Below, piece by piece: positions 34,971-46,217 of a stretch of 64,000 bases of DNA; position 1 is the stretch's first letter, and the number at the start of each line of letters is the position of its first letter. Position numbers and translations under genes: made by a program. The notes beneath the pieces were generated by a model, which worked only from the letters and a program-made list of their open reading frames with translations, ran no database searches and was not told the DNA's origin. Origin of the DNA: Riptortus pedestris (Eukaryota; Arthropoda; Insecta; Hemiptera; Alydidae); the NCBI GenBank assembly GCA_019009955.1, contig CM032228.1:127901001-127965000 (forward strand), read 5' to 3'.

Positions 34971-35109
34971 TAATCATGATCGCCGACCTTATTTAGGGTC
35001 TTAACATAATGGAAATTTATTCCTCTGTTCAACGGCCGGTTTAGTCTTGTGATGAACAAGAACTTGACAGGGAAGTACATATATAAGGTAAAGAAGTAAG
35101 TAGGATGTG

Positions 35110-35600
35110 GCGAATTAACGGAATTGGCCACATCTATGAAACCAGCACGAATAGGACAATGGCTTAAACGGACGAAAATGTTTCAAATAAACTGTGAATT
35201 AACCTACTCGCCATTAGTCAGATTTCATTGTATCCAAACTCCATTTCTAAGCATTCGTGATGGCCAGGAGGAAGATAGGGTGGGGGCGGAGAAAAACGAG
35301 TCGGATAAACTAAAATTCAAAATATCTCTGTTATTATGTAACGGATTGAAAAATGTTATACAACAAATCTTATTGCAAGTTATAACTTTGCAGGTTTGTT
35401 GTTCTTTAATGGTTTTTTTCGTTTCACGAGTATAAGCGCTTCATTTTCTTTCTTTTTTTTCAGCATTTAATTTTTCAGCAGGTAAACCCCACTTCTTATA
35501 ACTCGTTAGCACCATGAAACGTCTTACTCCAAGCTGAAAAACAAAATGTTGTTGAATCTTTTTTTCATATGTTCATCGATCCTACGTAGATGAGGAAAAT
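35110..35600. repeat. Scrambled family A fragments
   Basis: Blocks seen are AAATTCAAAATATCTCTGTT, CAACAAATCTTATTGCAAGT, GCAGGTAAACCCCACTTCTT and, near 35575, CGATCCTACGTAGATGAGG. The order differs from the reference copy at 16.6 kb. Confidence 0.5.
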
Positions 35601-35609
35601 GAGGCCTCT

Positions 35610-36420
35610 TCATAATTATATCTATCGATCTATCTGTTTATCTATATATCTACCAGTCTGAAGGGGAACTTACATTAAAATTGTAGCCTCCCAACAATAC
35701 AATACTCAATTTTTACGGGGTATTTCCGCACAAAAATGGACTACAGTTATGTTCCTCTCAGTAATTGAGGGCAGCTCCGTTTGCCTGTCTTTCTCAGGGA
35801 ATCATCTTGTATCCAACCTCTCTACATTCGCCCGAGAAGCCCTGAGGTCCATCGGAACGTAAACGTCGTCTAGGACATTTCCTAGGTAAGATATATTCTA
35901 TTTTGGACATTTTTGATTCGCACAATACCCATAGTGTGACCTCCATGGAGTCGAGGAGAGCCGCTAGCCCTTTGTTTGTTATTTGAATTATATTAAAGAT
36001 ATGATATATTTTTTTCTAAATTAATTAAGTCAAATAATCAAACACGCATATTTTGTAGGGAGGCTTCCAATATATAGATCAGAATTCTGGACAAAAAGGA
36101 AAATTTCTTAATTCAGTTTAGACGATAAAATATTATCTCCAGGCAGGTAATAAACTACTTTAGAGCGATAACCACATCAGGTGACTGCTATCAGCAGTTA
36201 AATGTAAGGTACCGTTGCTCCCATATGAGCCTTTACGGGTTATGCAGTTTCTGAATATGTTTTATGTTATATAAGGTAAGTACTTCCGATACACATATAG
36301 TTCATATCTATTTATGTGAATACAGATATTAAAGAAAATTAATTTTCCTCTTTTAATATAAAAATGAAACACTTAAATAATTTATGGCGGAAAGTCAACA
36401 AAAAATGAAAACTTCAAATG
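35610..36420. other. No recognised feature
   Basis: It contains a short CTAT/CTGT-rich run (35622-35655) and otherwise unique-looking sequence without ORFs. Confidence 0.4.
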
Positions 36421-36450
36421 ATTATATAAATCATTTTTACTTCTCAACTA

Positions 36451-36478
36451 GTTTCTCGTCCATCTGACGCCTCATCAG
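36451..36478 (-). other. Hammerhead-like core motif
   Basis: On the minus strand CTGATGA is followed by a CGTC-AGATG-GACG stem-loop and GAAAC. This is the CUGAUGA/GAAA core arrangement of hammerhead ribozymes, which are carried by many Penelope-like elements. Pairing next to the core is imperfect and stems I and III were not found, so activity is doubtful. Confidence 0.3.
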
Positions 36479-36829
36479 GAGGATAACAACGCAAAAAAGC
36501 GAAACTACATCTTTCTCTATGACCTTCCACTAGCCGTACCAGTCGGAAAATGGCTTACAAAGTATGGCGGGTCAAATCAGTTGATTTATTTCATACGTCA
36601 CGAAATACAAATATATCCATTATCCCTAATAAACTGTTCGTTAACAATTTTATTGCGGATGACAATGGTGTTGAAGAATAGAATAAATTTTAATATTAGA
36701 TGATATTTTGCGATTCTGTTCGATCAAATACGAGCAGTTTTGGAGACACTTGATACAATTTTTAACCTGATGGTAAAAATAGGTCAGTAATTCAAGGCGA
36801 AACATGATGAAAATATAGCTCTAACGTAT

Positions 36830-37150
36830 AAAACTGTTAACGAATATTTTTATGTCTAGAGCTAGAAAATTTTAAATATCTTTATTAATTGTAAAATAAA
36901 ATAATAACAAATAAAAGGGTAAAGTTAAATAAAACCGTTTAAAAATATTATTATAATATCTGCGCTATTATTTATAATTGTTATATACTTATGTATTCAA
37001 TTAATAATATATTTCTTATATAATATTAAATATTTCCATATACCAATTACATTTTTGACAGAAAGCATTCGAATTTTCTTTAAATATATGGAACACGCTA
37101 AAAACTAAATTCCAATAATTAAAAAAAAATTATAATATTAAATAAACGTC
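36830..37150 (+). repeat. Mosaic repeat, empty-site copy of 17.2-17.76 kb
   Basis: TAAAACTGTTAACGAATATT to AACCGTTTAAAAATATT matches 17.4-17.75 kb but lacks the SINE: TTTATTAATTGTAAAATAAA is uninterrupted here. The following AAGCATTCGAATTTTCTTTA is the reverse of the 17.3-kb block. Confidence 0.7.
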
Positions 37151-37177
37151 CTAGAATCAAAATATTAAAAAAAATAG

Positions 37178-37250
37178 GCGCTCCCCGCGAGATTTGATTC
37201 CAAGACTTCGGTTACAAACAGAAAGTGCTATCATCTGAGCCACGGAGACT
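37178..37250 (-). repeat. Degenerate tRNA-Thr-like sequence in a repeat
   Basis: On the minus strand: CTCCGTGGCTCAGATGATAG (A-box), TTTGTAA (loop with UGU), GGAATCAAATCTCGC (B-box with two changes) and GGGGAGCG at the end. The length and order fit a tRNA, most like Thr(UGU), but stems have mismatches and flanking sequence is repeated at 16.1-16.6 kb, so it is a tRNA-derived repeat head, not a working tRNA gene. Confidence 0.55.
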
Positions 37251-37450
37251 CCATGATATACGTATCGGGACCAACTCAAAACATTAAGGCAAACTTTAAC
37301 ATTTTTTTTTTTTTTTTTTTTTAGACGAACGCGTTAGAAGTGCGTTCTCTCGCTTTAACAGAATTGTTTTTTCATTAGGTACTAAACACTAAAAAATGTT
37401 TATTGAAATCGGTGAGGGGAAGGCCGTGAACTCCCCTTGTTAAATATTCC
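37250..37450 (-). repeat. Repeat shared with 16.09-16.26 kb
   Basis: GTTAGAAGTGCGTTCTCTCG and GGGGAAGGCCGTGAACTCCC are the reverse of 16.1-16.2 kb. An A/T run of about 22 T lies at 37301-37322. Confidence 0.65.
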
Positions 37451-37619
37451 CCTAGGAAAGACAGGAAACTGTGGTACTTACTAATGAATCATAATATCGG
37501 TGATTATGATTTAGCTGTCCACGGCATTTTGAAGAGTGAAGAGGGATTAATTAGGGACTCATTTTCATTTACGTTTTCTAAAGTTACTAGACTCTTACTC
37601 TTGTAAACTACGTAAGCAC

Positions 37620-38445
37620 GAAGTTTAGAAATGTCAAAAAAGTCCGTCACGTAGGGGCTCCGTAAGTTAAGCAGATTTCCCACGTACTCGTATAACACAC
37701 CAGTGATATCTCACCACATATTCGGACTGAAAACCAGAAAGTACTAATTACTCGCTTAATATTTGAGTTACGAAAAAATATATAGAACAGCAATTGTATT
37801 ATTATTATTATTTTAACGAGATTTATTTAATAACATTTTTCGATTCGGCTAAAATTACGGAGATCTTTTGAATTTTCGAATCCCCCCTCTAAACCCCCCT
37901 TATTCCGTGGGCGATTTCTGCCAATAACAAACATGATCCTTAATGTTGACTGAAACAGTTGAATGTCGAATATGGTATAGATCAAATGAGCATTTTCGAG
38001 ACATGATGATAAAATCTTAATTGATTACGTCATCCTACAACGAATTCGTGCGTATCTCCTCATGAAAACAATATTTGGTATTCAAGCTTAGAATAAAGAG
38101 GTGTATGTTATAACGGCTTATTGTTAATGTGCGTTGAGTAGAAATGGGAGTTTACTAAGGGCTGAAAACTAAAAATTCCTCGGTTAATACTCATACCAGA
38201 GAAAATATGTATATAACAACATTTAATTAAATTTACAATACGATTCGTTCTATACATGTTTTCGATCCGACGTTTAATAACGGAGATATTTCGAATTTTC
38301 AAAATTCCCCCTTTAAGCCCCCTCCCCTCCCACTGGTTCGATTTCAGCCGTTAACGAACTTGACCTTTCTTTTTACATAAAAAGATTTGATATCCAGTTT
38401 GGTAACGATAACACAATAGTCGGGACCGTTAGAGTGGTAAAAGAA

Positions 38446-38448
<3 letters not shown>
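37620..38448 (-). repeat. Family A copy, long form
   Basis: The end module AAAAGTCCGTCACGTAGGGG is followed by two sub-units (CGGAGATCTTTTGAATTTTC, then ATAACGGAGATATTTCG), the second reaching TTTCAGCCGTTAACGAACTT and the TA tract. The CTTAAGG start block is missing; the tract joins a Penelope-type fragment instead. Confidence 0.75.

Positions 38449-38495
<47 letters not shown>
38449..38495. repeat. (TA)n microsatellite
   Basis: About 47 bases of TA repeat joining a family A copy and the left arm of the Penelope-type element. Confidence 0.93.
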
Positions 38496-38496
<1 letters not shown>

Positions 38497-38497
<1 letters not shown>

Positions 38498-39230
38498 CCA
38501 TTGTGAGAAGTTCGCTATCTGCTCCATCACTTTGAATTTTTGTTTGTTGGTATGCAAATTTTTGATAGAGTTGCGTCCATCTTCGTCAGGAAATGTTTTA
38601 ATTTGAATAGTTACTTCATTCAATCATATGTATGACACCGTCCACGCCGTTAATTGTATTTGTTCTCTTGTTTATTTCTAGAGTTTCTATAATATAAAAT
38701 ATAATTTACGAACAGTATTCAAACCACACAAAATATTCAATGAATATTTGAAGGACCCGAAAGACACCAAATTTTTACAAGATAGTAGAGTATATATGAT
38801 GCCATGTGATTGCGGTAAAGTTTATGTGAGATAGGCAGGTATGAAGACTGCTAAAAGAGTCAACCAACACATGGGTGATCTAAAAAACCAGAGAACAAAG
38901 GCATCCGCCATAGCTAGACACGCAAGTATTTGTCCTCACCAAATTAAATTTGACGAAACAAAAGCTCTTCACAGAAGACCACCTGGGTAAAAGATTAGTT
39001 TAAAAGTTCTAGAATTAAACAAGAGAACAAATAAACGGCGTGGACGGTGTCATACTCTCTGAAACGTGGAAAACCACATTCAAATAAAACTCCAAAACAT
39101 ATGATTGATTGAAGTAACCATTCAAATTAAAACATTGCCTGACGAAGATGAACGCATTTCCATCGAAAATTTCCATACCAACAAAACCAATTCAAACCAC
39201 TGGAGCAGAAAGGCCAACTGCTCACAATGA
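38497..39230 (+). mobile_element. Penelope-like element 3' part between inverted repeats
   Basis: The arms 38497-38690 and 39005-39230 are inverted copies: both contain CGGCGTGGACGGTGTCATAC, AACATTNCCTGACGAAGATG and CAATGRAAATA when read in the same sense; the right arm has an extra ~45 bases. A GIY-YIG endonuclease fragment lies between. Penelope-like elements are known for terminal repeats that may be inverted relative to each other. The reverse transcriptase is absent. Confidence 0.7.
38695..39075 (+). pseudogene. GIY-YIG endonuclease fragment of a Penelope-like element
   Basis: Frames read FKPHKIFNEYLKDPKD, VYMMPCDCGKVYVR, a stop, AGMKTAKRVNQHMGDLKNQR and ASAIARHASICPHQIKFDET. The Cys-Asp-Cys-Gly-Lys-Val-Tyr-Val block is the GIY-YIG start of animal Penelope-like elements, followed by the usual His-rich helix. 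At least three stops; inactive. Confidence 0.8.
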
Positions 39231-39272
39231 AAATACTTCCCAGCGATGCCTCAAAAATAGAATATTTATATA

Positions 39273-39530
39273 TACTAGCTAAGGTACACGGCTTCGCCCA
39301 GGGAATTCATTTGAGGCTGAATGAAGATGGTATTTTTTTTGGCAAGGCTTTACTTTCAACAATATTTTGACATTTCCGCGTCACATTGTTTAGGGTTTCT
39401 ACCCGTTGCTGTTGTGGATTTGTTAATAAAATTGTTATTTAAGGCTTCACTGTCCTCAATATTTTAATATTTCCAGTCTTCTGTGCATGTAATTTTTTTT
39501 TATAACGTAGGGGACCATATAATTCATTAT
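39273..39530 (+). repeat. Family B 5' fragment
   Basis: ACTAGCTAAGGTACACGGCT, TCGCCCAGGGAATTCATTTG and TTTTGGCAAGGCTTTAC match the start of the minus-strand copy at 6.4-6.68 kb. No internal tandem units follow. Confidence 0.72.
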
Positions 39531-39539
39531 CATAGAAAG

Positions 39540-40100
39540 TATTCTGCCTTCAAACCATGTATGAATTTAAGTTCCATTCCCTTGATGAGGTACAAAACCC
39601 AACGGTGACATCAGTTTTAGGTACGTAATAACCGTTATTAAAAATACTCTTTTGTAAGTCATGATTGTAAACTGTATATTCATATTGGTATATAGTAGTG
39701 TGTTCAGTAATTTATATCATACATTACCGGAGCAGAGTTAATAAATACCAGAAATAACTCGGTGGAACTCCCCAGCGTTCATCCTTTTAAATTATTTATT
39801 TATGATAATTAAATAAATTCACATTTCTGAGAATAACACTACATTGGTAAAAGTATAATCATCAAGTAACATGTAAACATAGACCTATATGAGGTCGGCA
39901 GGGAAGCGGCAGAACTGATAGGACAAAGGAAGTAGGACCCCAGGCCTCCCTATGCCCAGTGGTGCCAACTAATTTAGGATCTCAATTCTTTTATACATTA
40001 AATTATATTAACAAATCTGACTACATTATCTTCACAATACAAAAACTGTTTGTTCATATAATTTTCACGTTTTAATCAAATAAAGTAAGTATTAAATACA
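39540..40100. other. No recognised feature
   Basis: No coding block. CAGTGGTGCCAAC near 39969 resembles a hAT end but has no partner. Confidence 0.4.
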
Positions 40101-40103
40101 CAA

Positions 40104-41725
40104 CCCATTTTATCCCACTGCCCCAAAAATGGGGCAGTCATAAAATAACGCTTTTCTTTTTTTCTAAGCGATTTTTGCGTTCAAAACTGGTTTCACAGTA
40201 TATTGGAACCACTGAAAAGCGATTGTTATGAATGATATATTTTAAACTGCTTTATATTATTCATAGTCCTCCTATAAACAAAGGATTACTAGTGGTGGGT
40301 CGTGCTATAAAAAGTTGGCACTTTTTTTTTTCAACAGCAGTAATTATTGTGCTTTAACTTTTTGACTATAAATGGCTTTATAATGTATGTAACTATGATT
40401 AGTAATACAAAATTTATCAAAAATCTGTAATTTATGGGATTTATTACGTTATATTGGATGCCCATTTTTGGGGCAGTGGGAACGACCGGGTCCATTTATC
40501 TAAACATCATTTGTTTACTTTATTTTTCAAATATACACAGTTAAAGTAGCTTTTTAGCAGATTTTCACTAATTGAACTTAGTAATGATTCATTTAGAGAT
40601 GCAGTGTACATTGAGAGGCCCACTCATGTAACCCTGGCCCACATTCAGGGGGTACATACATGTAAGTTTGCGAACAATGTACTTCAACTCACTGCGTACA
40701 ATGAGGAAAGTAAAGACACGCACAATGAGGCTGTCTCAAATTACATGTCCCCCCAATCAATTTGATGAAATATTTTCACGTTTGTGAGAATAATAATCTA
40801 GCCGAAGGTAAGGCCACTTTTCAGGCTCCTAAATGGTATAAATGGTTAAACTTTTATTACTATGAGCATGATTTGGCACTGGTGCCTTTTGTCGGTCGGC
40901 ATGGGGCAAAACATCTATGGAAAACCCATTAGATTTGGGTACCATGTGTGGTCATATACACCACTACGTTACTTGGTTCAGAGTGGGTCATACCAATGTG
41001 CCAAAGCCTGAAAAACCCAACTCATTTACGTCTTCAAGGATCTGTAATTCTTGACTATGGCCAATAATTACAGACAATATGATTATGGTACTGGCACTAT
41101 AAGGAGTAAAAAAACTGAGTGTCATACTAATAAAGGAGAACTTGCTTAAAAAGAATAACCGCGGCTCATATGACCAAATAACTAGAAAAAAATAATCGGA
41201 TTATAAGTTTGGTAAGATATCCCAACAATAATATGGTGATTATTGCTTCGACTCAGCATGGTGCGGAAACCGGGTAGCAGGCGAAAAGGTGCAATTCTGT
41301 AGAAAAAAAAAAGATACTAATAGACCAAAAATGCATTGTAGCTCAAAACAATAAATGTATGGGCAGAGTGCACAGGTTAGTTGAAAATATGTCTAACCCC
41401 AGAATAAACATCTCATCAAAAAAATGGTATACACCATTTTTGGGATGCACCATTATTCAATGTGGTGTAATTATGTATTATTATGGAAATAATAATGTTC
41501 TATTTGTAGTTTGTGAATAAAAATAATTTTAAAAAAAGTTAATTGATTTATAATGGACCCGTACCCTTCCAATCCCACTGCCCCAATTTTGGGGCGGGGG
41601 CAAAACCCCCTTTAGGGGGTGTTTTTGAGTTGATACTTTGCAGTCGCACTACTATTGGGCTAATTTCATTGTGTACGGACTTTAAACCTGAAATATTAAT
41701 TTTTAAAAAGTTGGGATGAAATGGG
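40104..41725 (+). mobile_element. Decayed piggyBac element
   Basis: The left end CCCATTTTATCCCACTGCCC and the right end read inward, CCCATTTCATCCCAACTTTT, form short TIRs. TTAA follows on the right; ACAA stands in its place on the left. GGGGCAGT palindromes recur subterminally (40111-40137, 40470-40490, 41573-41597). The interior holds a broken piggyBac transposase. Confidence 0.78.
40600..41470 (+). pseudogene. piggyBac transposase remnant
   Basis: Broken frames contain EHDLAL, VPFVGRHGAKHLW, YGTGTIRSKKTE, NRGSYDQITR and, near the end, AQNNKCMGRVHRLVENMSN, ISSKKWYTPF. These follow the order of piggyBac transposases, including the Asn-Lys-Tyr-Met-Gly-Gly-Val-Asp-like region. Frameshifts and stops are frequent; no working protein. 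Confidence 0.75.
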
Positions 41726-41872
41726 TTAAGGGCAAACTGGCGTTTCTCATGAATTAATGTTCGGAAGAAGATAAGAGAGGGGGACAGTATATATTACTTG
41801 ATGCAATCTGTTACTGGCGTCAAAAAATAACATAGTTTTGAATTATTAAGGATAAAATATAAACATAGATTT

Positions 41873-42238
41873 TGTAGCGGCGACGCACGTACTCGTGAGT
41901 CGTTCGCTACCAAATATGATAACCTGGCGGTATAAAAAAATACCAGATGGTTTTTTAAAATATGTTCAGTCAGTAAAAATAGTTAACCGGATTGTGAGCG
42001 ATAAAGTTAGAAGTGCGAACATATCTGGTGTCTCGCGTTAACTGGAACTTTATTATATTGAGTAAACTGAGACTGTGTTGTGTCCGGCGAAAATGTGTGA
42101 AGTGTAAGTACTCTAAATAGACTTGTTTTGTGTAACATATTACATCCTCATGATGAAGAGGTTATTTTGTGCTTGTTCTGAACATACAAGTTGAAAAGCG
42201 TACAGAACTATTTATTTCACCCCACTCAGTCCACTAAA
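41873..42238 (+). repeat. 5' LTR
   Basis: It starts TGTAGCGGCGACGCACG and ends CAGTCCACTAAA. GGTATAAAAAAATACC near 41931 holds a TATA-like box. It differs from the 3' LTR by about nine substitutions and carries five bases (ATATT) the other lacks. Confidence 0.95.
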
Positions 42239-42239
42239 T

Positions 42240-42257
42240 TGGTGACCCCGACGTGAT
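42240..42257 (+). other. Primer binding site, tRNA-Trp
   Basis: TGGTGACCCCGACGTGAT begins one base after the LTR and is complementary to the 3' end of animal tRNA-Trp (…ATCACGTCGGGGTCACCA). Confidence 0.9.
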
Positions 42258-42330
42258 CTCTACGCTCCGACGTGATCTCTACGCTTCGACGTGAACGACA
42301 CGCTGCGTGAGTAATACATTGTTTTTCAAC

Positions 42331-43512
42331 ATGTCCAATTCAGATTTCTTTGATATTTTTACAGTGGACGGGGAAACTTCACACAGGTTAGACCCAGTGC
42401 AGATGCCACAGCAGGTCGAAGCTACTTCAGCTGCAACAATCAAAGCCCAGCTTCCGGCTTTTTGTAAATACGACCCGGAAATTTTTTTCCTACAATGTGA
42501 AGCTGTTTTCGCTCTTTATGACATCCGAAATTCAATTAAGCAATTCAGATTCGTTGTCTCACAACTGGATAAGGAAGCAGTCCGAGATGTAATAGACTTG
42601 GTTAGGTCTCCTCCAGCTGAAAACGCATATGATACTCTAAAGGACAGATTAATTGGTAGTTTCGGTGAATCTGATAACGTCCGTATCAGGAAGTTATTAG
42701 AGGACCAGCGACTGGGACACCGTAAACCATCACATTTTTTACGTGATCTCCAACATTTAGGAGGCACCATGGTTTCTGACAACCTCCTTAAGCCTATCTG
42801 CCTGAGAGGGCTGCCCGACCAGATACAGGCCGCACTAGTGGCCACGGAGCAACAAGATCTGAAGAAACTTAGCATTATGGCCGATCGTATTTCGGAAATT
42901 TATGAACCGAGAGTTTTTGAGGTAGCAGCTGTTAATACTGATTCCAATGCCTCTGTTAACAACGAAAAGTTGTTAGACGCGATAGAAAAGCTCTCTGAAA
43001 GAATTGCCACATTGGAGATGCGAGGAAGTCCGCATGCTGCGACAAGAGCAACGACTACCAGACCTCGTTCCAGGAGTAGAAGCAAAAGACGCCACTTGTG
43101 CTTTTACCATGAAAGATTCCGGGAAAAGGCAACGAAGTGTCGACAGCCTTGCGATTGGAAGCCCTCTAACTCTAAGAAACCGGAACAGGAATACGGCAGC
43201 GGAACAGTAGCGACGGCAGTGGCGGAACCCGTTGCTACGATTTCTCACCGCCGATTGTTTGTAGTCGATCGCCAGTCCTTAATCCGATACCTCGTTGACA
43301 CCGGAGCTGCACTCTCTGTGTTACCAACGAAGAAGGGAAATAAGACTCAACCCAACGATTTCTCCTTATATGCAGCCAATGGGGCCGCAATTCCAACGTA
43401 TGGTGACCAGCTCGTCACTGTGGATTTGGGCCTGAGGCGGAGGTTGACATGGCGTTTCATCCTAGCAGATGTAGGACACCCTATAATTGGGGCAGACCTT
43501 CTTTATCACTAA
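42331..43512 (+). CDS. gag and aspartic protease ORF of the Ty3 element
   Basis: From MSNSDFFDIF (a Met eight codons upstream is possible) the frame runs through a capsid-like region (FRFVVSQLDKEAVRDVIDLV), a knuckle LCFYHERFREKATKCRQPC fitting C-x2-H-x9-C-x3-C, and the protease site LVDTGAALSVLP with DTGA at about residue 323. It ends IIGADLLYH-TAA. The stop is in the same frame as pol, whose coding continues six bases on, so it looks like one substitution in a once continuous gag-pro-pol frame. Confidence 0.9.
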   Translation: MSNSDFFDIFTVDGETSHRLDPVQMPQQVEATSAATIKAQLPAFCKYDPEIFFLQCEAVFALYDIRNSIKQFRFVVSQLDKEAVRDVIDLVRSPPAENAYDTLKDRLIGSFGESDNVRIRKLLEDQRLGHRKPSHFLRDLQHLGGTMVSDNLLKPICLRGLPDQIQAALVATEQQDLKKLSIMADRISEIYEPRVFEVAAVNTDSNASVNNEKLLDAIEKLSERIATLEMRGSPHAATRATTTRPRSRSRSKRRHLCFYHERFREKATKCRQPCDWKPSNSKKPEQEYGSGTVATAVAEPVATISHRRLFVVDRQSLIRYLVDTGAALSVLPTKKGNKTQPNDFSLYAANGAAIPTYGDQLVTVDLGLRRRLTWRFILADVGHPIIGADLLYH

Positions 43513-43518
43513 CAAATA

Positions 43519-45774
43519 ATGGTTGACCTAGCGAGCAATCAGTTGATCGATAAAATTACTGGTTTAACGTCAAAAGGAAGATCAGAAAACGTCGCAGTGT
43601 CTGCCATTTATTCCGTTCCCAGCGGTAAATGGTACACCGAGCTGCTAAATAAATACAGCTCCATCACTCTTCCAACAAATTACATGAAAAAGCCGACTCA
43701 CTCTGTCGTTCATTATATTGAAACGCGTGGCGCACCGGTTACCGCGAAAGCGCGTAGACTACTTCCTGACCGATACGCGGCCGCGAAACGGGAATTTAAG
43801 CAGATGATGGCAGAAGGTATCTGTCGCCCGTCTAACAGTCCTTGGGCGAGTCCATTGCACATTGTGCCAAAAAAAGATGGAGGGATTAGGCCCTGCGGGG
43901 ATTACAGGCGCTTAAATGAGAAGACAGTCCCTGGCCGTTATGCCGTTCCAAATATCGCCGACTTTAATATAAATCTTCATGGAAAGAAGATATTTAGTAA
44001 GTTGGATCTGAACAAAGCTTACTATCAGATCCCAATAGCCGACGAGGACATTGAAAAGACAGCCGTTATTACTCCTTTTGGCCTGATAGAATTTCTTAGA
44101 ATGTGCTTCGGATTACGTAACGCGGCGCAAACATTCCAGCGCTTCCTAGACAATGTCTTAAGGGGACTCGACTTTGTCTTCCCTTTCGTGGACGATGTCT
44201 GCATCGGCTCCGAAGATGAGGAACAACACAAGGCACACCTTGAGGAAGTTTTTAAACGCCTACAGGACCATGGACTCACCGTTAATCTAGCTAAATGCGT
44301 ATTCGCCGTGGAAGAGATTGAATTCCTAGGACATCGGGTGAATCAGCATGGTGTCACTGTCTTACCTGATAAAGTCGAAGCAATCACGAATTTTCCACGC
44401 TTATCGAACGTCAGTGAACTCCGACGATTCTTAGGTATGGTCAATTTTTACCGCCAATGCATTCCCCACGCAGCAGAACTTCAAGGTCCGCTGAACACAT
44501 ACATGTGTGGATCGAAGAAGAAGGACAAAACTCCGATCACTTGGAACGAGGAGAGTATCAAGGCCTTCGAGGGTTATAGAGATGCTATTCGCAACGCTGC
44601 TGTACTTGCTCATCCTAAGCCCAATGCAGAATTAGTATTGGCCTGTGATGCTTCCAGCGTTGCTATGGGAGCAGCTCTACAACAACGAGACGCAGATACA
44701 TGGAAACCTCTGGGTTTCTTCTCGCGTAGTTTTACCTCAGCGCAACGAAACTACTCCACCTACAACAGGGAGTTACTAGCAATACATCGGGCCATAAAAC
44801 ATTTCCGCCCATACATCGAGGGTCGACATTTCACAATATGGACTGACCATAAACCTCTGCTTTATGCATTTCGACAGAAGCCAGAAACCACCACCCCAAT
44901 GCGAATTAGACTGCTGAACTACATAAGTCAGTTCACCACAGAGATCCGCCACGTGGATGGAAACGAAAATGAGGTTGCTGATGCACTTTCCAGGGTGGAA
45001 GAAATACAAGGGCCTGACGAAATGGACGCAATTGCCGAAGCTCAGGTCAACGACACATCCATCCCTGAGTTACTCAAGAATCCCAGTCTACAGCTCAAAT
45101 GGATTAATCTCCCTAATATCTCCAAGCCAGTCCTGTGCGAGATGTCTTCGTCGAAGGCGCGCCCGTACCTTCCCGAGAACATTCGTCGTGCCATTTTCGA
45201 ACGAATTCACGGACTAAGTCATCCCGGCATCCGCGGTTCGCGAAGACTTATCAAGCAAAGATTTTTTTGGCCCAACCAGAACGTCAACGTCGGAGAGTGG
45301 TCACGCTCCTGCCTTGCCTGCCAACGTTCTAAAGTACAAAGGCATACAATATCACCTCCCGGGAAGTTCCCATTGGCATGTCGTTTTGAACAAGTTCACA
45401 TAGACATCATTGGACCCCTTCCCTCTTCGAGAGGCATGAGGTATTGTTTAACCATGGTCGACAGATTTACCAGATGGCCGGAAGCACAGCCGATTGAGGA
45501 TATTTCCGCGTCTACCTGTGCTACAGCCCTGATTTCTACATGGATTCCGCGCTTTGGAGTTCCGGTCAGAATAACAACCGACCAAGGAAGACAATTCGAA
45601 TCTGACCTCTTCTTCCAACTCTCTAAAACTCTTGGTTTCCAACGAATTATAACCACATCATACCACCCGCAAGCCAACGGGTGTGTTGAACGCTGGCACC
45701 GCACCTTGAAGACCGCCTTGACCGCCCAGTTGGACGTAAATAACTTGACTCTCAGGCTGCCATTGGTACGATAA
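43519..45774 (+). CDS. pol: reverse transcriptase, RNase H, integrase
   Basis: 751 codons from the first Met after the stop. [35 protein letters not shown] and the catalytic FVDD (residues 223-226). RNase [32 protein letters not shown] and WTDHKPL. Integrase: the HHCC finger ([10 protein letters not shown] to CLACQRSK), then D629, D688 and E724 with the 35-residue D-E spacing. The frame ends early (LRLPLVR-stop) because of a small deletion just before 45766. Confidence 0.93.
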   Translation: MVDLASNQLIDKITGLTSKGRSENVAVSAIYSVPSGKWYTELLNKYSSITLPTNYMKKPTHSVVHYIETRGAPVTAKARRLLPDRYAAAKREFKQMMAEGICRPSNSPWASPLHIVPKKDGGIRPCGDYRRLNEKTVPGRYAVPNIADFNINLHGKKIFSKLDLNKAYYQIPIADEDIEKTAVITPFGLIEFLRMCFGLRNAAQTFQRFLDNVLRGLDFVFPFVDDVCIGSEDEEQHKAHLEEVFKRLQDHGLTVNLAKCVFAVEEIEFLGHRVNQHGVTVLPDKVEAITNFPRLSNVSELRRFLGMVNFYRQCIPHAAELQGPLNTYMCGSKKKDKTPITWNEESIKAFEGYRDAIRNAAVLAHPKPNAELVLACDASSVAMGAALQQRDADTWKPLGFFSRSFTSAQRNYSTYNRELLAIHRAIKHFRPYIEGRHFTIWTDHKPLLYAFRQKPETTTPMRIRLLNYISQFTTEIRHVDGNENEVADALSRVEEIQGPDEMDAIAEAQVNDTSIPELLKNPSLQLKWINLPNISKPVLCEMSSSKARPYLPENIRRAIFERIHGLSHPGIRGSRRLIKQRFFWPNQNVNVGEWSRSCLACQRSKVQRHTISPPGKFPLACRFEQVHIDIIGPLPSSRGMRYCLTMVDRFTRWPEAQPIEDISASTCATALISTWIPRFGVPVRITTDQGRQFESDLFFQLSKTLGFQRIITTSYHPQANGCVERWHRTLKTALTAQLDVNNLTLRLPLVR

Positions 45775-46199
45775 CGTCACTAGCGCAGCTGAGATGACAT
45801 ATGGACAACCACTTCCTCTGCCTGGTGAACTTCTGGAAAGGTCCAGGCGACCCGAGAGCAACGAGGCTTTTATCCGCCAACTTAGGGAATATATGGAGCA
45901 GCTACGCCCAGCAGCCTACAGACAGTCATCTGCGAAGACCTTCTTGCATCGCGACCTGCAGACCTGCACACACGTCTTCCTCAGAGATGACACCGTCCAT
46001 CGCCCGGACGGTGACAATCGACAGACTGAAACCGGCGTACCTGCTGCAGGACGACAAGGACTCCAGTTCCAGTCAACCAGGCACTACACCACCTACTGCA
46101 CCAATTTCTAATGACTCTGCCGCGGAAGAGCACTCTACAGAGGAGCAACGAACCTGTCTGGGCCGAATAATTCGTCCTCCTGTTCGCTTCCGCGACTGA
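45775..46199 (+). pseudogene. Displaced C-terminal integrase remnant
   Basis: A second frame holds TSAAEMTYGQPLPLPGELL to FLRDDTVHRPD, and a third holds VTIDRLKPAYLLQDDKD to RIIRPPVRFRD and a stop at 46199. These are integrase C-terminal segments. The region between them is shorter than in the family, so a deletion accompanies the second frame change near 46010. Confidence 0.8.
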
Positions 46200-46204
46200 G
46201 TCAT

Positions 46205-46217
46205 TGGGGGGAGGTGA
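46205..46217 (+). other. Polypurine tract
   Basis: GGGGGGGAGGTGA directly before the 3' LTR; expected primer for plus-strand synthesis. Confidence 0.7.

Noticed and set aside
39960..39985. CAGTGGTGCCAAC as left end of the hAT whose right end is at 47999
   Set aside because: The 8 bases before it (CCTATGCC) do not match CGCTAGAA after the right end.
44025..44279. Minus-strand open frames across 42.5-45.9 kb
   Set aside because: They are antisense shadows of gag-pro-pol.
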